DNA of 51,200 nucleotides from an uncultured cyanobacterium (GCA_903903925.1 CAIVAU010000011.1:1-51200), one strand, 5' to 3'. Positions 27,827 to 36,527 are shown, counted from the stretch's first letter. Notes: generated by a model from the sequence alone, not told the origin. Numbers and translations are program-made.

Positions 27827-28711
27827 CTAGTTTTTATTCTCTCGCGCCTTGGCGTGATTGATCCTCTTTTTTTGAGGCTGATCTTGCTGAGTTTCTCGCT
27901 CGGTTTGGTTGTATAATTGTAAAGCGGAACTCCAGACTAAATAGCCTTGGGGATTTAAGTGTAAACCATCGCTGCTAAGTTCAGGGCGGAGTTCTCCTTG
28001 CTCATCGGTAAACAGGGGATGCAAGTTTAAATATTTGACGCTTTGTTTTGCAGCTATGCGTTGCAGTTGCTGATCCAACTGACGAATACGACTATTGGGG
28101 ATCCCTAGCAGTTTTTCTCGACCTTCCCATATCACTTGTTTTGCTCCATGTGGCAAAATCGACTGGATGATAATTTGGGTTTTTGGATGCATCCTTTGTA
28201 GGTAAAGTATAATCTGCTGCTGATTTGTCAAAATTGTCTCATCGCTGACTCCTTGGATGAGGTCATTAATGCCAATCATCACCAAAATTGTTTCTGGAGT
28301 GGTGCGATCGATGAGTTCTAATCTTTTCAATAGTCCAGCACTGGTTTCTCCAGAGATCCCCTGATTCAACCAATTTCTATCTTTGGGTAGTAACTCTGTG
28401 GGAAACCACAAACTTAGAGAATCTCCTAATAGTATTGTTAAATGCTGAGGATGATTCTGTGCTGCTGCCTTGGCTTCTTGCTTGAGAATGTCTAACCATT
28501 GCTGATAAGTCAGTTGGTGATGCGGGCCTATTTGCGGTGTCATTGCTTCGGGTTGACGATTTGAGTTGACTTGGCTTGAGAAGATGCACCCTAAAAAAGC
28601 GGTGCATCCATGCTGTCGAAAAATGAGCAGGATGACCGCCAAAATCAGTATGAAATTGGTTGCTAAGGATAAAAATGCCCAGGTAGGGAGGTTTTTTGCT
28701 GGAGTGGACAC
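27827..28711 (-). CDS. SGNH/GDSL-type lipase-esterase
   Basis: An envelope-anchored SGNH hydrolase of about 294 aa. The GTG at 28711 (coding STPAKNLPTW next) is preferred; the frame upstream of it is translated heptamer repeat (SNPQSPIPNRQSPIT). One N-terminal transmembrane helix (FLSLATNFILILAVILLI) anchors it. Catalytic blocks are block I ILLGDSLSLWF (Ser), block II with the Gly in NQGISGETSAG, block III GINDLI (Asn) and block V DGLHLNPQGY (Asp/His). It should hydrolyse esters of lipids or polysaccharides in the periplasm; the substrate is unknown. It lies just upstream of ispH on the same strand (18 bp between). Confidence 0.85.
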   Translation of the reverse strand: MSTPAKNLPTWAFLSLATNFILILAVILLIFRQHGCTAFLGCIFSSQVNSNRQPEAMTPQIGPHHQLTYQQWLDILKQEAKAAAQNHPQHLTILLGDSLSLWFPTELLPKDRNWLNQGISGETSAGLLKRLELIDRTTPETILVMIGINDLIQGVSDETILTNQQQIILYLQRMHPKTQIIIQSILPHGAKQVIWEGREKLLGIPNSRIRQLDQQLQRIAAKQSVKYLNLHPLFTDEQGELRPELSSDGLHLNPQGYLVWSSALQLYNQTERETQQDQPQKKRINHAKARENKN

Positions 28712-28816
28712 AGATTGGGGACTGGTGATTGGGGACTGGCGATTGGGGATTGGCGATTGGGGATTGGATACAAATCCTGCCCAATCCCCAATACCCAATA
28801 CCCAATACCCAATCTC
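28712..28816. repeat. Heptamer repeats with facing inverted arms
   Basis: GATTGGG/GACTGG units (28713-28770) face CCCAATCCCCAATACCCAAT units (28781-28815) across an 11-bp spacer. The two sides are complementary, so the block can form a long hairpin between amt and the SGNH gene. It has the same design as the block at 8830-8952. Confidence 0.85.
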
Positions 28817-28821
28817 TTATA

Positions 28822-30228
28822 CTACTTGCTACTAATACTAATGCGCTCTCCAAATTCTTGGTTGTAACCTTCTTCCCCGTGTTCGTTAATATCCATGCCT
28901 TGCAGTTCGGCTTCTTCGCTGATCCGCAGACCGACTGTGACATCTAGAACTTTTAAAATGACCCAAGTGCCAGCTGCTGCAATGACGTAGGATACGAGAA
29001 TTGCTCCGATTTGGATCAGCACTTGCTGTGGATGACCAAACAGCAAACCATCTGCACCTCCTGAGTTGACTGCCTTGGTAGCAAAAATTCCTGTGAGAAT
29101 TGCACCTGTTGTACCGCCAATACCATGTACAGGATATGTATCTAGAGCATCATCTACCTGCACTTTGTGCTTGAAACTCACGGCGTAAAAACAAACACAG
29201 GAGGTAATCGCACCCACTAAGATTGATGCGAGGGGTGTCACAAATCCTGCGGCTGGGGTGATACCGACTAAGCCCGCAACTGCTCCTGTGGCTGCACCAA
29301 CTGCTGTCGGTTTACCACGCAGTACTTTTTCTAGGATGAGCCACATTAAAGCCGCTGCGGCTGCAGCTGTATTGGTGGCAACAAAAGCGGCTGTTGCTAA
29401 CTGACCAGAAGCTAGGGCACTGCCAGCGTTGAAGCCGAACCAACCAAACCATAGTAAGCCTGCTCCCAGTAGAATGAAGGGAACGTTGTGAGGAGGGCTA
29501 AGGCGGTCAGGATAGGTTTTTCGAGGGCCGAGGTAAATAGCTGCTACTAGAGCAGAAACTCCAGAGCTAATGTGGACGACTGTCCCGCCAGCAAAGTCGA
29601 GGGCTCCTAAACCACCGTACAAGCCTAAAAATCCACCTTTGGCCCATACCATGTGGGCAAGGGGAGAGTAAACAAACGTTGACCAGAGCAAGACAAATAA
29701 AGAGTAAGCGGTGAAGTTCATCCGCTCGGCGATCGCCCCAGAAATCAGCGCTGGGGTGATGATGGCAAACATGGCTTGATAGATCATGAATGCCTGGTGA
29801 GGAATTGTCGGTGCATAGGAAACCACATCCGCAGGCTTTGAACCATTGAGATAATTAGTTAACTCATATCCGACATGATTCAAACCTAACCACTGCAAAC
29901 CACCGATGAACGAGTTACCGGGAGCAAAGGCGAGGCTATAGCCCCAGAGAATCCAGGTCACCCCAACGATCGCCATCAGCACAAAGCTCATCATCAAGGT
30001 GTTGAGGATGTTGCGCGATCGGACAAATCCACCATAGAAAAAGGCGAGTCCTGGTGTCATTAGCAAAACAAGGGCTGCTGATATCAGCATAAATGCTGTG
30101 TCAGCAGCAGTTTGAGCATTAGAAATCGCCGCGTTGACATCACTGGGTGCAGCGAAGGCATTGCCCATCAGTGGTCCACTGAGAAGTAGTAGGGCAGATG
30201 CCCCGATGATCAAAATTTTCTTTAGCAC
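28822..30228 (-). CDS. amt: Ammonium transporter (Amt family)
   Basis: A channel-type ammonium transporter with about eleven transmembrane helices. Family signatures include FFYGGFVRSRN early on, SGVSALVAAIYLG, GWFGFNAGSALASG and the DDALDTYPVHGIGGTTGAI segment near the end. I place the start at GTG 30228, giving VLKKILIIGASALLLLSGPL, a signal peptide ending AFA. A GAGGAA ribosome binding site sits 9 nt before it. The frame is open back to an ATG at 30300, whose extra 24 residues are hydrophilic and look like leader DNA. About 468 aa. Ammonium uptake under nitrogen shortage is the expected role. A second amt lies upstream on the same strand behind a terminator. Confidence 0.93.
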   Translation of the reverse strand: MLKKILIIGASALLLLSGPLMGNAFAAPSDVNAAISNAQTAADTAFMLISAALVLLMTPGLAFFYGGFVRSRNILNTLMMSFVLMAIVGVTWILWGYSLAFAPGNSFIGGLQWLGLNHVGYELTNYLNGSKPADVVSYAPTIPHQAFMIYQAMFAIITPALISGAIAERMNFTAYSLFVLLWSTFVYSPLAHMVWAKGGFLGLYGGLGALDFAGGTVVHISSGVSALVAAIYLGPRKTYPDRLSPPHNVPFILLGAGLLWFGWFGFNAGSALASGQLATAAFVATNTAAAAAALMWLILEKVLRGKPTAVGAATGAVAGLVGITPAAGFVTPLASILVGAITSCVCFYAVSFKHKVQVDDALDTYPVHGIGGTTGAILTGIFATKAVNSGGADGLLFGHPQQVLIQIGAILVSYVIAAAGTWVILKVLDVTVGLRISEEAELQGMDINEHGEEGYNQEFGERISISSK

Positions 30229-30309
30229 TTCTTTTGGTTCCTCAGCGCCAACAATTTTGTGTGTTTTATTATGTGAATAAATTTCAGCAATTTTTGACAA
30301 TACTTTTCC

Positions 30310-30323
30310 GTATAAAAAGTCAC
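30310..30323 (-). promoter_or_regulatory. Possible NtcA-like site upstream of amt
   Basis: On the minus strand the sequence reads GTGACTTTTTATAC, a GTN10AC match differing by one base from the NtcA consensus GTAN8TAC. It lies about 82 bp before the preferred GTG start. A CATAAT box follows, but 36 bp downstream rather than the usual 22, so the promoter geometry is poor. amt genes are known NtcA targets in cyanobacteria. Confidence 0.25.
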
Positions 30324-30429
30324 AAATTCTTTAAAATCCTGAAATCTTAATAAGAATATACCTCTTTTTGCAGTTGCAAAATGTTAAACACTTGTGTGAT
30401 AATAGGGGATAAAAAATTTTTACATATCA

Positions 30430-30466
30430 ATAAAAATTGGCCCTGAGACTAAACATCAGAGCCAAT
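30430..30466 (-). terminator. Intrinsic terminator after the upstream amt
   Basis: On the minus strand TTGGCTCTGA and TCAGGGCCAA form a stem of ten pairs (one G-T wobble) with a nine-nt loop, followed at once by TTTTTATT. It lies 68 bp after the stop of the 580-aa amt gene and should end its transcript, separating the two amt genes. Confidence 0.8.
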
Positions 30467-30532
30467 ATTGGGCATTGGGCATTGTAAAGACTGATAATTC
30501 CCCCTGCTAAGAGCTCCCTACCCCTAACACTT

Positions 30533-32275
30533 TTACCTTTCCAGTATTGAGGTCGTGTCTAGTGGGAACTCTTTAGGCACAGACGAACTTCGATCTGTGA
30601 TGGGAAAATCAGGGTAAGCCAAAACACCTGTTTCAGGAATGTCTAAGCCTTCAATCTCAACCTCAGGTGAGACACGCAGCTTCACAACTCGATCAAGGAG
30701 TTTGAAGAACACATAGGACAGACCAAAAGCCCAAACGATCACTGTAATGCAACCAATGATCTGAGCAACAAGCTGACCACCGTCTCCGTAAAACAGCCCT
30801 TTGACGGTACCAGAGACGTTGTTCCAGGTTCCACCGTAGAAGGCTGTTCCGTCAGCAAACAGACCAACGGCGAGTACGCCCCACAAACCGCAAACACCGT
30901 GTACAGATATAGCACCTACTGGGTCATCAATTCTTAACCTGTCAAAGAACTCTACAGCGACACAGACGAGTACACCAGCGATCGCCCCAATGATAAAGCC
31001 TGCTGTTGCACCGACAAATCCTGATGGGGCAGTAATAGCAACCAACCCAGCTAACATCCCGTTGGCTACCATTGTTGGGTCAGGTTTACCAGCCTTCCAG
31101 AGCAAGTAAAGTGACGCCGATAGTCCGCCGCCAACACTGGCGATCATCGTCACAGCGGCGATAATACCTACCCGATCCAATCCACCACCTGCGACACCCA
31201 GTGTACTTCCAGGGTTGAAACCAAACCAACCAAATGCCAGGATTAACGTCCCTAATATTCCCATCGGAATATGGTGTCCTGGTATAGGGTTAACTGTTCC
31301 ATCCTCGTTGTATTTGCCAATCCGTGGACCCAGTGCGATCGCACCTGCCAAACCGCAAAGACCACCGACAGCATGGACAACACCCGAACCTGCGAAGTCA
31401 ACGTAACCATGTCCTAAATTGAAGTTTGCCCCAAGCTGAGATAGCCAGCCACCACCCCAAGCCCAATTTCCAAACAGTGGGTAAATAATCATGGACATAA
31501 AGAAGCCATAGACAGCGAACGACTTCAAAGTCCAGCGTTCAGCCATAGCACCAGTGGGAATGGTTGCCGCTGTATCCATAAACACCGTTTGAAACAGGAA
31601 GATGGTATAAACGCCAACATCGTAGACATTACCACCCAAGAACCAACCATTAGTAGCAAATAGACCGAAGGGCTTACCGAAGAGATTAAGGACGAACTCC
31701 TTAGTAGCATCCAATCCGGCAGTACCTCCCAAGGACGCGACAGGTTGGGCACCATACATCAGGGCAAAGCCGACACTCCAGAAACCCGTCACACCAATGA
31801 CGTAAATTAAAAGGTTCATCATCATTGTGTGGGAGGCATTTTTGGCTCGGCAAAATCCCGTTTCTACCAAAGCGAACCCTGCCTGCATGAACATGACCAA
31901 GAAGCCTGTGATCAGAGTCCAACTAATGTTGATTGCAGTCTGATTCTGACCAACCGACTCACCTAACTTGGCAGCCAAAGGTTCTTTTTCTGCCTGTCCT
32001 TTATATTCTTGATAGGCTTTCAACTGATCAGCATATTTGGGATCTTTCTTATCAGTTGGCTCCGGCGGTGCAAAAGCATTACCCTGAGCATCTTGGATAT
32101 TAGCGACAGTTCCTGTTTTATTGCCGCCTGGGTCTCCAGCAAAAGCCCTTTGAGCCCCGATTACAGTCAACGCAATGAGAATAACCGTGACCAGCATCTT
32201 AGCAAAACGCTTGGTGGGTGTCGCGATGGGACTACGGCGAACCGACCTACTTGACTGACTGGCTTGCCTATTCAA
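30533..32275 (-). CDS. amt: Ammonium transporter (Amt family), long form
   Basis: A 580-aa Amt protein, longer than its neighbour because of an exported N-terminal extension of about 110 residues. It starts with TTG supported by a full AAGGAGG ribosome binding site 9 nt upstream. A basic region and helix (LVTVILIALTVIGAQRAFAG) form a signal peptide, then a Pro/Lys/Asp-rich stretch precedes the first channel helix. Signatures include QAGFALVETGFCRAKN, DFAGSGVVHAVGGLCGLAGA, GWFGFNPGSTLG and DDPVGAISVHGVCGLWG. Eleven channel helices are expected. It should import ammonium. The gene ends in a good intrinsic terminator. Its upstream region is a 617-bp inverted-repeat-bounded segment. Confidence 0.95.
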   Translation of the reverse strand: MNRQASQSSRSVRRSPIATPTKRFAKMLVTVILIALTVIGAQRAFAGDPGGNKTGTVANIQDAQGNAFAPPEPTDKKDPKYADQLKAYQEYKGQAEKEPLAAKLGESVGQNQTAINISWTLITGFLVMFMQAGFALVETGFCRAKNASHTMMMNLLIYVIGVTGFWSVGFALMYGAQPVASLGGTAGLDATKEFVLNLFGKPFGLFATNGWFLGGNVYDVGVYTIFLFQTVFMDTAATIPTGAMAERWTLKSFAVYGFFMSMIIYPLFGNWAWGGGWLSQLGANFNLGHGYVDFAGSGVVHAVGGLCGLAGAIALGPRIGKYNEDGTVNPIPGHHIPMGILGTLILAFGWFGFNPGSTLGVAGGGLDRVGIIAAVTMIASVGGGLSASLYLLWKAGKPDPTMVANGMLAGLVAITAPSGFVGATAGFIIGAIAGVLVCVAVEFFDRLRIDDPVGAISVHGVCGLWGVLAVGLFADGTAFYGGTWNNVSGTVKGLFYGDGGQLVAQIIGCITVIVWAFGLSYVFFKLLDRVVKLRVSPEVEIEGLDIPETGVLAYPDFPITDRSSSVPKEFPLDTTSILER

Positions 32276-32304
32276 TATTTCACCCTCCTTAATTTAGACG
32301 TTAG

Positions 32305-32921
32305 ATATTTAAAGAAGAATTCACGAGTCAGGAGTCAGGAGTCAGAATGAATTGGATAGGGGTTTAAACATGCGCTTAACCCACGCAAAAGTGCGACTCC
32401 CCTACTTGTCTTTCAAAAATCAAGTAGGAATCCTATATTCTCTTTTGGCGATTCAGTGATTTATTTTTCCTAGACTGGTGATTTTTTAATCTCAACAACC
32501 CTGATTATGCAACAGCATATACACATTTTTTACATAATCTATGACATTTAAAGTCTATTGAAAACTGGAAACTATGGTGAAATTACTAGTGAAACAAATT
32601 TTACTAGAATTTTGTATTTAGGACAACTAAAAATCTGTATTTTAAAACACAATTTGCTTTGCTTTGGCAGATGCTAGGAGCATCCCAATCTTGAGATTAA
32701 ACCATGCATCCCTTGCTGCTCCTATTTTTTTATTTACTGTAAATAAAAGTATTAATTTTATCTAAAAAATCTTTACAATTTGTTATGGAAAGAACTCAAG
32801 AGTCAGAATTCAGCTTGGGTATTCTTTAGACTGGTCACGTCTACACATAAATGGGGATTTAAATCCCCAACCAATTCATTCTGACTCCTGACTCCTGACT
32901 CCTAAATTCTTCTTTAAATAT
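32305..32921. repeat. 617-bp segment bounded by 51-bp inverted repeats
   Basis: The left arm (32305-32355, starting ATATTTAAAGAAGAATT and ending AATGAATTGG) is matched by the reverse complement of 32871-32921 at 49 of 51 positions. Each arm contains three tandem GGAGTCA heptamers. The right arm is the 3' end of purE, so the left arm is an inverted copy of the last purE codons. The 515 bp between is AT-rich with no gene; a further GAGTCAGAATTCAGCTTGGG motif at 32800-32820 belongs to the same repeat family. No transposase and no obvious target-site duplication are seen. Confidence 0.75.
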
Positions 32922-33421
32922 TGCTCATAGCCTAGTTGTTCTAAGTTAGCTTGCTTTGCCATTACCGATTCGGATAGACTTTGGCGATACTGTAGGACTC
33001 TAGTCAGTAATTCTTGTTGCTGAGTAGCAAGAATTTGTACTGCCAAAAGCCCAGCATTTTTAGCATTGCCTATGGCAACAGTTGCGACTGGTATACCAGC
33101 AGGCATCTGTACAATTGAATACAAAGAATCAACTCCTTGTAAATGACGGCTGGGTACGGGAACACCAATCACAGGAAGTGGGGTTAAAGATGCTACCATC
33201 CCAGGGAGATGAGCTGCACCACCCGCACCAGCAATAATGACTTTAATCCCACGCTGGTGAGCAGACTTGGCATATTCTACCATGCGTTCTGGGGTACGGT
33301 GGGCACTCACGATCGCCACCTCAGTTGCTACACCAAATTCCTCACAAATTGCGATCGCATCTTGCATAGTCGGTAGATCAGAATCGCTACCCATGATAAT
33401 GCTGACAATAGGTCGAGTCAT
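32876..33421 (-). CDS. purE: N5-carboxyaminoimidazole ribonucleotide mutase
   Basis: Class I PurE of purine biosynthesis, converting N5-CAIR to CAIR. The conserved phosphate-binding start [12 protein letters not shown], the catalytic SAHRTPERM with the active His, [12 protein letters not shown] and [17 protein letters not shown] are all present. The protein is 181 aa; the last eight residues (GVRSQESE) are encoded by GGAGTCA heptamer repeats, so the natural C-terminus was probably extended when the repeat landed or grew there. The usual partner purK is not in the window. A tandem repeat block separates the start from the divergent nagA. Confidence 0.96.
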   Translation of the reverse strand: MTRPIVSIIMGSDSDLPTMQDAIAICEEFGVATEVAIVSAHRTPERMVEYAKSAHQRGIKVIIAGAGGAAHLPGMVASLTPLPVIGVPVPSRHLQGVDSLYSIVQMPAGIPVATVAIGNAKNAGLLAVQILATQQQELLTRVLQYRQSLSESVMAKQANLEQLGYEQYLKKNLGVRSQESE

Positions 33422-33446
33422 AGGATTGTTAGTTGTTAGTTAGGTA

Positions 33447-33640
33447 GTGTGAGCGTCTCGCTCACTGTCAAATTCATTTTGACAGGTTGGCAGTGTGAGC
33501 GTCTCGCTCACTGTCAAATTCATTTTGACAGGTTGGAGTGTGAGCGTCTCGCTCACTGTCAAATTCATTTTGACAGGTTGGCAGTGTGAGCGTCTCGCTC
33601 ACGAAGCGAGCAAGATGCTAGTCCAGCGAGACAGAAATAA
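33447..33640. repeat. Four tandem 46-bp units with two hairpins each
   Basis: Units start at 33447, 33493, 33538 and 33584 (spacing 46, 45, 46). Each unit holds GTGAGCG-TCT-CGCTCAC and then CTGTCAAA-TTCAT-TTTGACAG, both perfect palindromes. The fourth unit stops after the first palindrome and passes into GAAGCGAGCAAGATGC and related GCGAGAC sequence. The first palindrome also occurs at 17148 and, clipped, at 46231. The block separates the divergent purE and nagA. Confidence 0.9.
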
Positions 33641-33770
33641 CTAGATAGTTAGAAACAGGTATATATATTATGTATTCTTCTCTCCTAGCTCCTAACTCCT
33701 AACTCCCCACACTCCCCAGCCATTTTCGATTTAAAATCAGGTCAGTTGTAGCTATTTTCTCGTCAAGGTG

Positions 33771-35144
33771 ATGACTGAAATAACACAAGTAGACATTATC
33801 AATGCTCGAGTGATCGGTTACAAAGGTTTGCAGATGCTCTTAATTAACTCTGAGGGCATCATAGAGCAAATCCTGCCAATGGATACAGTTTTCACACGGG
33901 TTACACCAAACGACGATGTCCAAGTGTTGGATGTTGCTGGTGACTGGATTTCCTTGGGTGGGGTGGATTTACAGATTAACGGCGCGTTGGGATTGGCATT
34001 TCCTGATTTAACTCTGACAAATTCGCATTTTTTAGTGAATATCGCTCAATATTTGTGGGAACTGGGCGTAGATGCCTTTTTTCCTACTATTGTTACCACT
34101 TCGGTAGAAAATATTCAGCGATCGCTGGCAATCATAGCTGATTTTGTGCAAAGTCAAAAAGAGAAGGTGGAGAGATTAGCACAAGCACAAAAGGACCAGG
34201 GACAGGAAGAACTCTCCTTGTCCCTGGTCTCCCCGCCCCCTTCTGTTCCCATTACCAGTTCAATTGGCTGTGCCCAGATTTTAGGAGTGCATCTAGAAGG
34301 ACCATGGCTCAATTTTCAAAAACGCGGGGCACATCCAGGAGAATACTTACTACCACTAAATCTTGAAGAAGTCAAGGGAATTTTGGGTGATTATGCTGAC
34401 ATTGTGAAAATTATCACCCTAGCACCAGAGTTAGACTCTACTGGAGAAGTGATTCCCTATTTACGTTCCCTTGGGATCACCGTGAGTTTAGGACATTCTC
34501 AAGCCACAGCAGCCGAAGCGCGACATGCCTTTGAACTAGGCGCAACAATGGTGACTCATGCATTTAATGCAATGCCATTATTACATCACCGCGAACCGGG
34601 ATTACTAGGGGCAGCAATTACCCGTCCTGACGTGAAGTGTGGTTTCATCGCTGATGGTCAGCACATTTCCCCAACAATGCTTCAAGTTCTACTCCGCGCC
34701 AGTGGTGACGAACAAGGACTATTCCTGGTCAGTGATGCCCTGGCACCTCTAGGACTTCCTGATGGCGTCTATCATTGGGACAGTCGGCAAATTGAAGTGA
34801 ACAACGGCACCGCAAGACTGCCAGATGGAACCTTAGTGGGAACGACTTTACCCTTATTAGCAGGGGTTCAAAATTTGGTGCAATGGGGAATATGTGACGT
34901 AGAGTGGGCGATCGCACTTGCCACTGTTGCACCTCGCCTAGCAGTTGGTTTACCAGGAATTCTCCAGGGACAACCTGCCAACTTATTGCGGTGGCACTTT
35001 GACGAAGCTACCAACTCACTATTTTGGCAAAGAATAGAAGCGCCAGAAGAGCCAGAAGACCCAGCAAGTGAAGTAGACGACGCCGAACCCCCGTGTACTG
35101 ATTCTCCGGTAGAGCAATTCTCTGATAACCTAGGAAACACTTAG
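33771..35144 (+). CDS. nagA: N-acetylglucosamine-6-phosphate deacetylase
   Basis: Amidohydrolase that deacetylates GlcNAc-6-phosphate in amino-sugar recycling. Metal and active-site motifs: GGVDLQINGA near the N-terminus, GVHLEGPWLN with the metal Glu, SLGHSQATAAEA with a metal His, VTHAFNAMPLLHHREPG, and LVSDALAPLGLP with the catalytic Asp. The ATG at 33771 follows a GTG in frame; either could be used. A 35-residue segment between the first barrel strands and the GVHLEGP motif (QAQKDQGQEELSLSLVSPPP) comes from a DNA hairpin and is not expected in the family. The acidic C-terminal tail (about 30 residues) is also unusual. About 457 aa against about 380 typical. Confidence 0.93.
   Translation: MTEITQVDIINARVIGYKGLQMLLINSEGIIEQILPMDTVFTRVTPNDDVQVLDVAGDWISLGGVDLQINGALGLAFPDLTLTNSHFLVNIAQYLWELGVDAFFPTIVTTSVENIQRSLAIIADFVQSQKEKVERLAQAQKDQGQEELSLSLVSPPPSVPITSSIGCAQILGVHLEGPWLNFQKRGAHPGEYLLPLNLEEVKGILGDYADIVKIITLAPELDSTGEVIPYLRSLGITVSLGHSQATAAEARHAFELGATMVTHAFNAMPLLHHREPGLLGAAITRPDVKCGFIADGQHISPTMLQVLLRASGDEQGLFLVSDALAPLGLPDGVYHWDSRQIEVNNGTARLPDGTLVGTTLPLLAGVQNLVQWGICDVEWAIALATVAPRLAVGLPGILQGQPANLLRWHFDEATNSLFWQRIEAPEEPEDPASEVDDAEPPCTDSPVEQFSDNLGNT
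34194..34229 (+). repeat. Hairpin repeat inserted in frame in nagA
   Basis: GACCAGGGACA (34194-34204) and TGTCCCTGGTC (34219-34229) are perfect 11-bp inverted arms with a 14-bp loop. They encode the low-complexity stretch between residues about 140 and 155 of NagA. This is a small palindromic element within a coding gene. Confidence 0.75.
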
Positions 35145-35217
35145 CCAGATGGTCCCTTTGGGAAAGTCAAAAGTCAAAAGTCAAAAGAATTCTATTCTAT
35201 TTAAAATAGAGAGTTTC

Positions 35218-35910
35218 ATGAAAGTAGCCGACGATAAAACGATAGTTAAAGAATATTTCAATTCCACAGGCTTTGACCGATGGAAGCGGATTTACGGGAA
35301 TGGTGAAGTCAACAAAGTCCAACTAGACATTCGCTATGGACATCAGCAAACTGTCGATAAAGTTCTAGACTGGCTCAAAGCTGATGGCAATTTAGCTGGA
35401 CTATCAATCTGCGATGCGGGGTGTGGTGTAGGTAGCCTCAGCATTCCCTTAGCAGAAGTTGGCGCAAAAGTCTATGCCAGCGATATTTCGGAAAAAATGG
35501 TAGCAGAGGCAAAGGAAAGATCTGAGAAAATTTTCGGAAATAATGACAATCCTACTTTTGCAGTGCAGGATTTAGAAACCTTAGGTGGCAGCTACGATAC
35601 AGTCATTTGTCTAGATGTTCTGATTCACTACCCCCAGGAAAAGGCAGATGAAATGATCTCTCACCTGTGTTCTATGGCGCAGTCACGGTTAATTCTCAGT
35701 TTTGCGCCAAAAACCTGTGCTCTAAGCTTGTTGAAGAAAATAGGTAGTTTCTTTCCAGGCGCAAGTAAAGCGACTCGCGCTTATCTACATCGAGAGGCTG
35801 ATGTGGTGAAGATTTTGGCGAGTCAAGGCTTTTCGGTTCAACGACAGTCAATGACTAAAACCCGCTTCTATTTTTCCCGACTACTGGAAGCTACACGTAA
35901 GGGAGGTTAG
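35218..35910 (+). CDS. chlM: Mg-protoporphyrin IX methyltransferase
   Basis: SAM-dependent O-methyltransferase of chlorophyll biosynthesis that methylates the C13 propionate of Mg-protoporphyrin IX. The protein is 230 aa from ATG 35218 (MKVADDKTIVKEYFNSTGFD), matching the normal cyanobacterial start; the upstream open frame is translated AAAGTCA repeat. Motif I is ICDAGCGVGSLSIPLA, followed by VYASDISEKMV and the family stretch DTVICLDVLIHYPQEKADEM. The C-terminal Mg-por_mtran_C part (FFPGASKATRAYLHREADV, then TKTRFYFSRLLEATR) confirms the assignment. It is thylakoid-associated and works with Mg-chelatase. It follows nagA by about 70 bp. Confidence 0.97.
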   Translation: MKVADDKTIVKEYFNSTGFDRWKRIYGNGEVNKVQLDIRYGHQQTVDKVLDWLKADGNLAGLSICDAGCGVGSLSIPLAEVGAKVYASDISEKMVAEAKERSEKIFGNNDNPTFAVQDLETLGGSYDTVICLDVLIHYPQEKADEMISHLCSMAQSRLILSFAPKTCALSLLKKIGSFFPGASKATRAYLHREADVVKILASQGFSVQRQSMTKTRFYFSRLLEATRKGG

Positions 35911-35944
35911 AATCGCAAACAAGGCCTAAATCTGAGGTAGAACC

Positions 35945-36430
35945 ATGAAGACTGCTGAAAAATTATCAACGGGTTGGCTGCTGACACTCGGATTCATGTT
36001 TATGACGTTATCAGTCTCTGCGATGATAGAAAAAAACACTATCCTACAGCCAATCTCACCAGGCATAGAAGAGTATGCACCAGATTATGTGAATCAAGAT
36101 GCTGTTTATATACTTGATAATACTGCTCTGTATAGTTTGATTTTGGGCGTTCCTACCTCAGTTTTGGGGATATGGATGGCATTGGGATTGTATCGTCACA
36201 GTCAGCAAGAGAAAAAAGCGATGAGGCTAGAGGCAAGCGATCGCTTACAATCGGTTTTTTATCGTCTGATTCAAGAAAATCATGGGCGCGTCACTGTTTT
36301 AAGCTTTGCAATGCAATCACAACTACCAGCCACCACGGCAAAGAAATATCTAGATGAACAGGCTAAACAATTCAATGCTCACTTTCAGGTAAATGAAGAC
36401 GGGGCAGTCTCATATCATTTTGACGTCTAA
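35945..36430 (+). CDS. Membrane protein with two helices, unknown function
   Basis: A 161-aa protein with two transmembrane segments, about residues 9-28 (TGWLLTLGFMFMTLSVSAM) and 61-83 (LYSLILGVPTSVLGIWMALG), separated by a short periplasmic stretch. The C-terminal 75 residues (RLQSVFYRLIQENHGRVTVL, then ATTAKKYLDEQAKQFNAHF) look like a cytoplasmic helical, winged-helix-like domain. The start follows a GAGGTAGAACC sequence that gives a plausible ribosome binding site. It sits 34 bp after chlM and may be co-transcribed. I do not recognise a named family. Confidence 0.65.
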   Translation: MKTAEKLSTGWLLTLGFMFMTLSVSAMIEKNTILQPISPGIEEYAPDYVNQDAVYILDNTALYSLILGVPTSVLGIWMALGLYRHSQQEKKAMRLEASDRLQSVFYRLIQENHGRVTVLSFAMQSQLPATTAKKYLDEQAKQFNAHFQVNEDGAVSYHFDV

Positions 36431-36458
36431 TGTGAGACTCTCCCTTCATAGGTCAAAT

Positions 36459-36511
36459 TGCAAACAGCTAATAGCGTATTGCCTTGCTACATTAGCTATT
36501 AGCCGTTTGCA
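36459..36511. terminator. Intergenic hairpin between membrane-protein genes
   Basis: TGCAAACAGCTAATAGC (36459-36475) faces GCTATTAGCCGTTTGCA (36495-36511), a stem of 17 pairs with one mismatch and a 19-nt loop. No U-run follows, so it may be a folded 3' or inter-cistronic element rather than a classical terminator. Confidence 0.5.
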
Positions 36512-36527
36512 TTGAATAAGAAATAAG

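Noticed and set aside
32614..32627. GTATTTAGGACAAC as an NtcA site for the long amt gene.
   Set aside because: It is over 330 bp upstream, imperfect (GTAN8AAC), and has no matching -10 box; such matches are frequent by chance.
33447..33640. Regular 46-bp repeats considered as a CRISPR array.
   Set aside because: The whole unit repeats, including the part between palindromes; there are no unique spacers and no cas genes.
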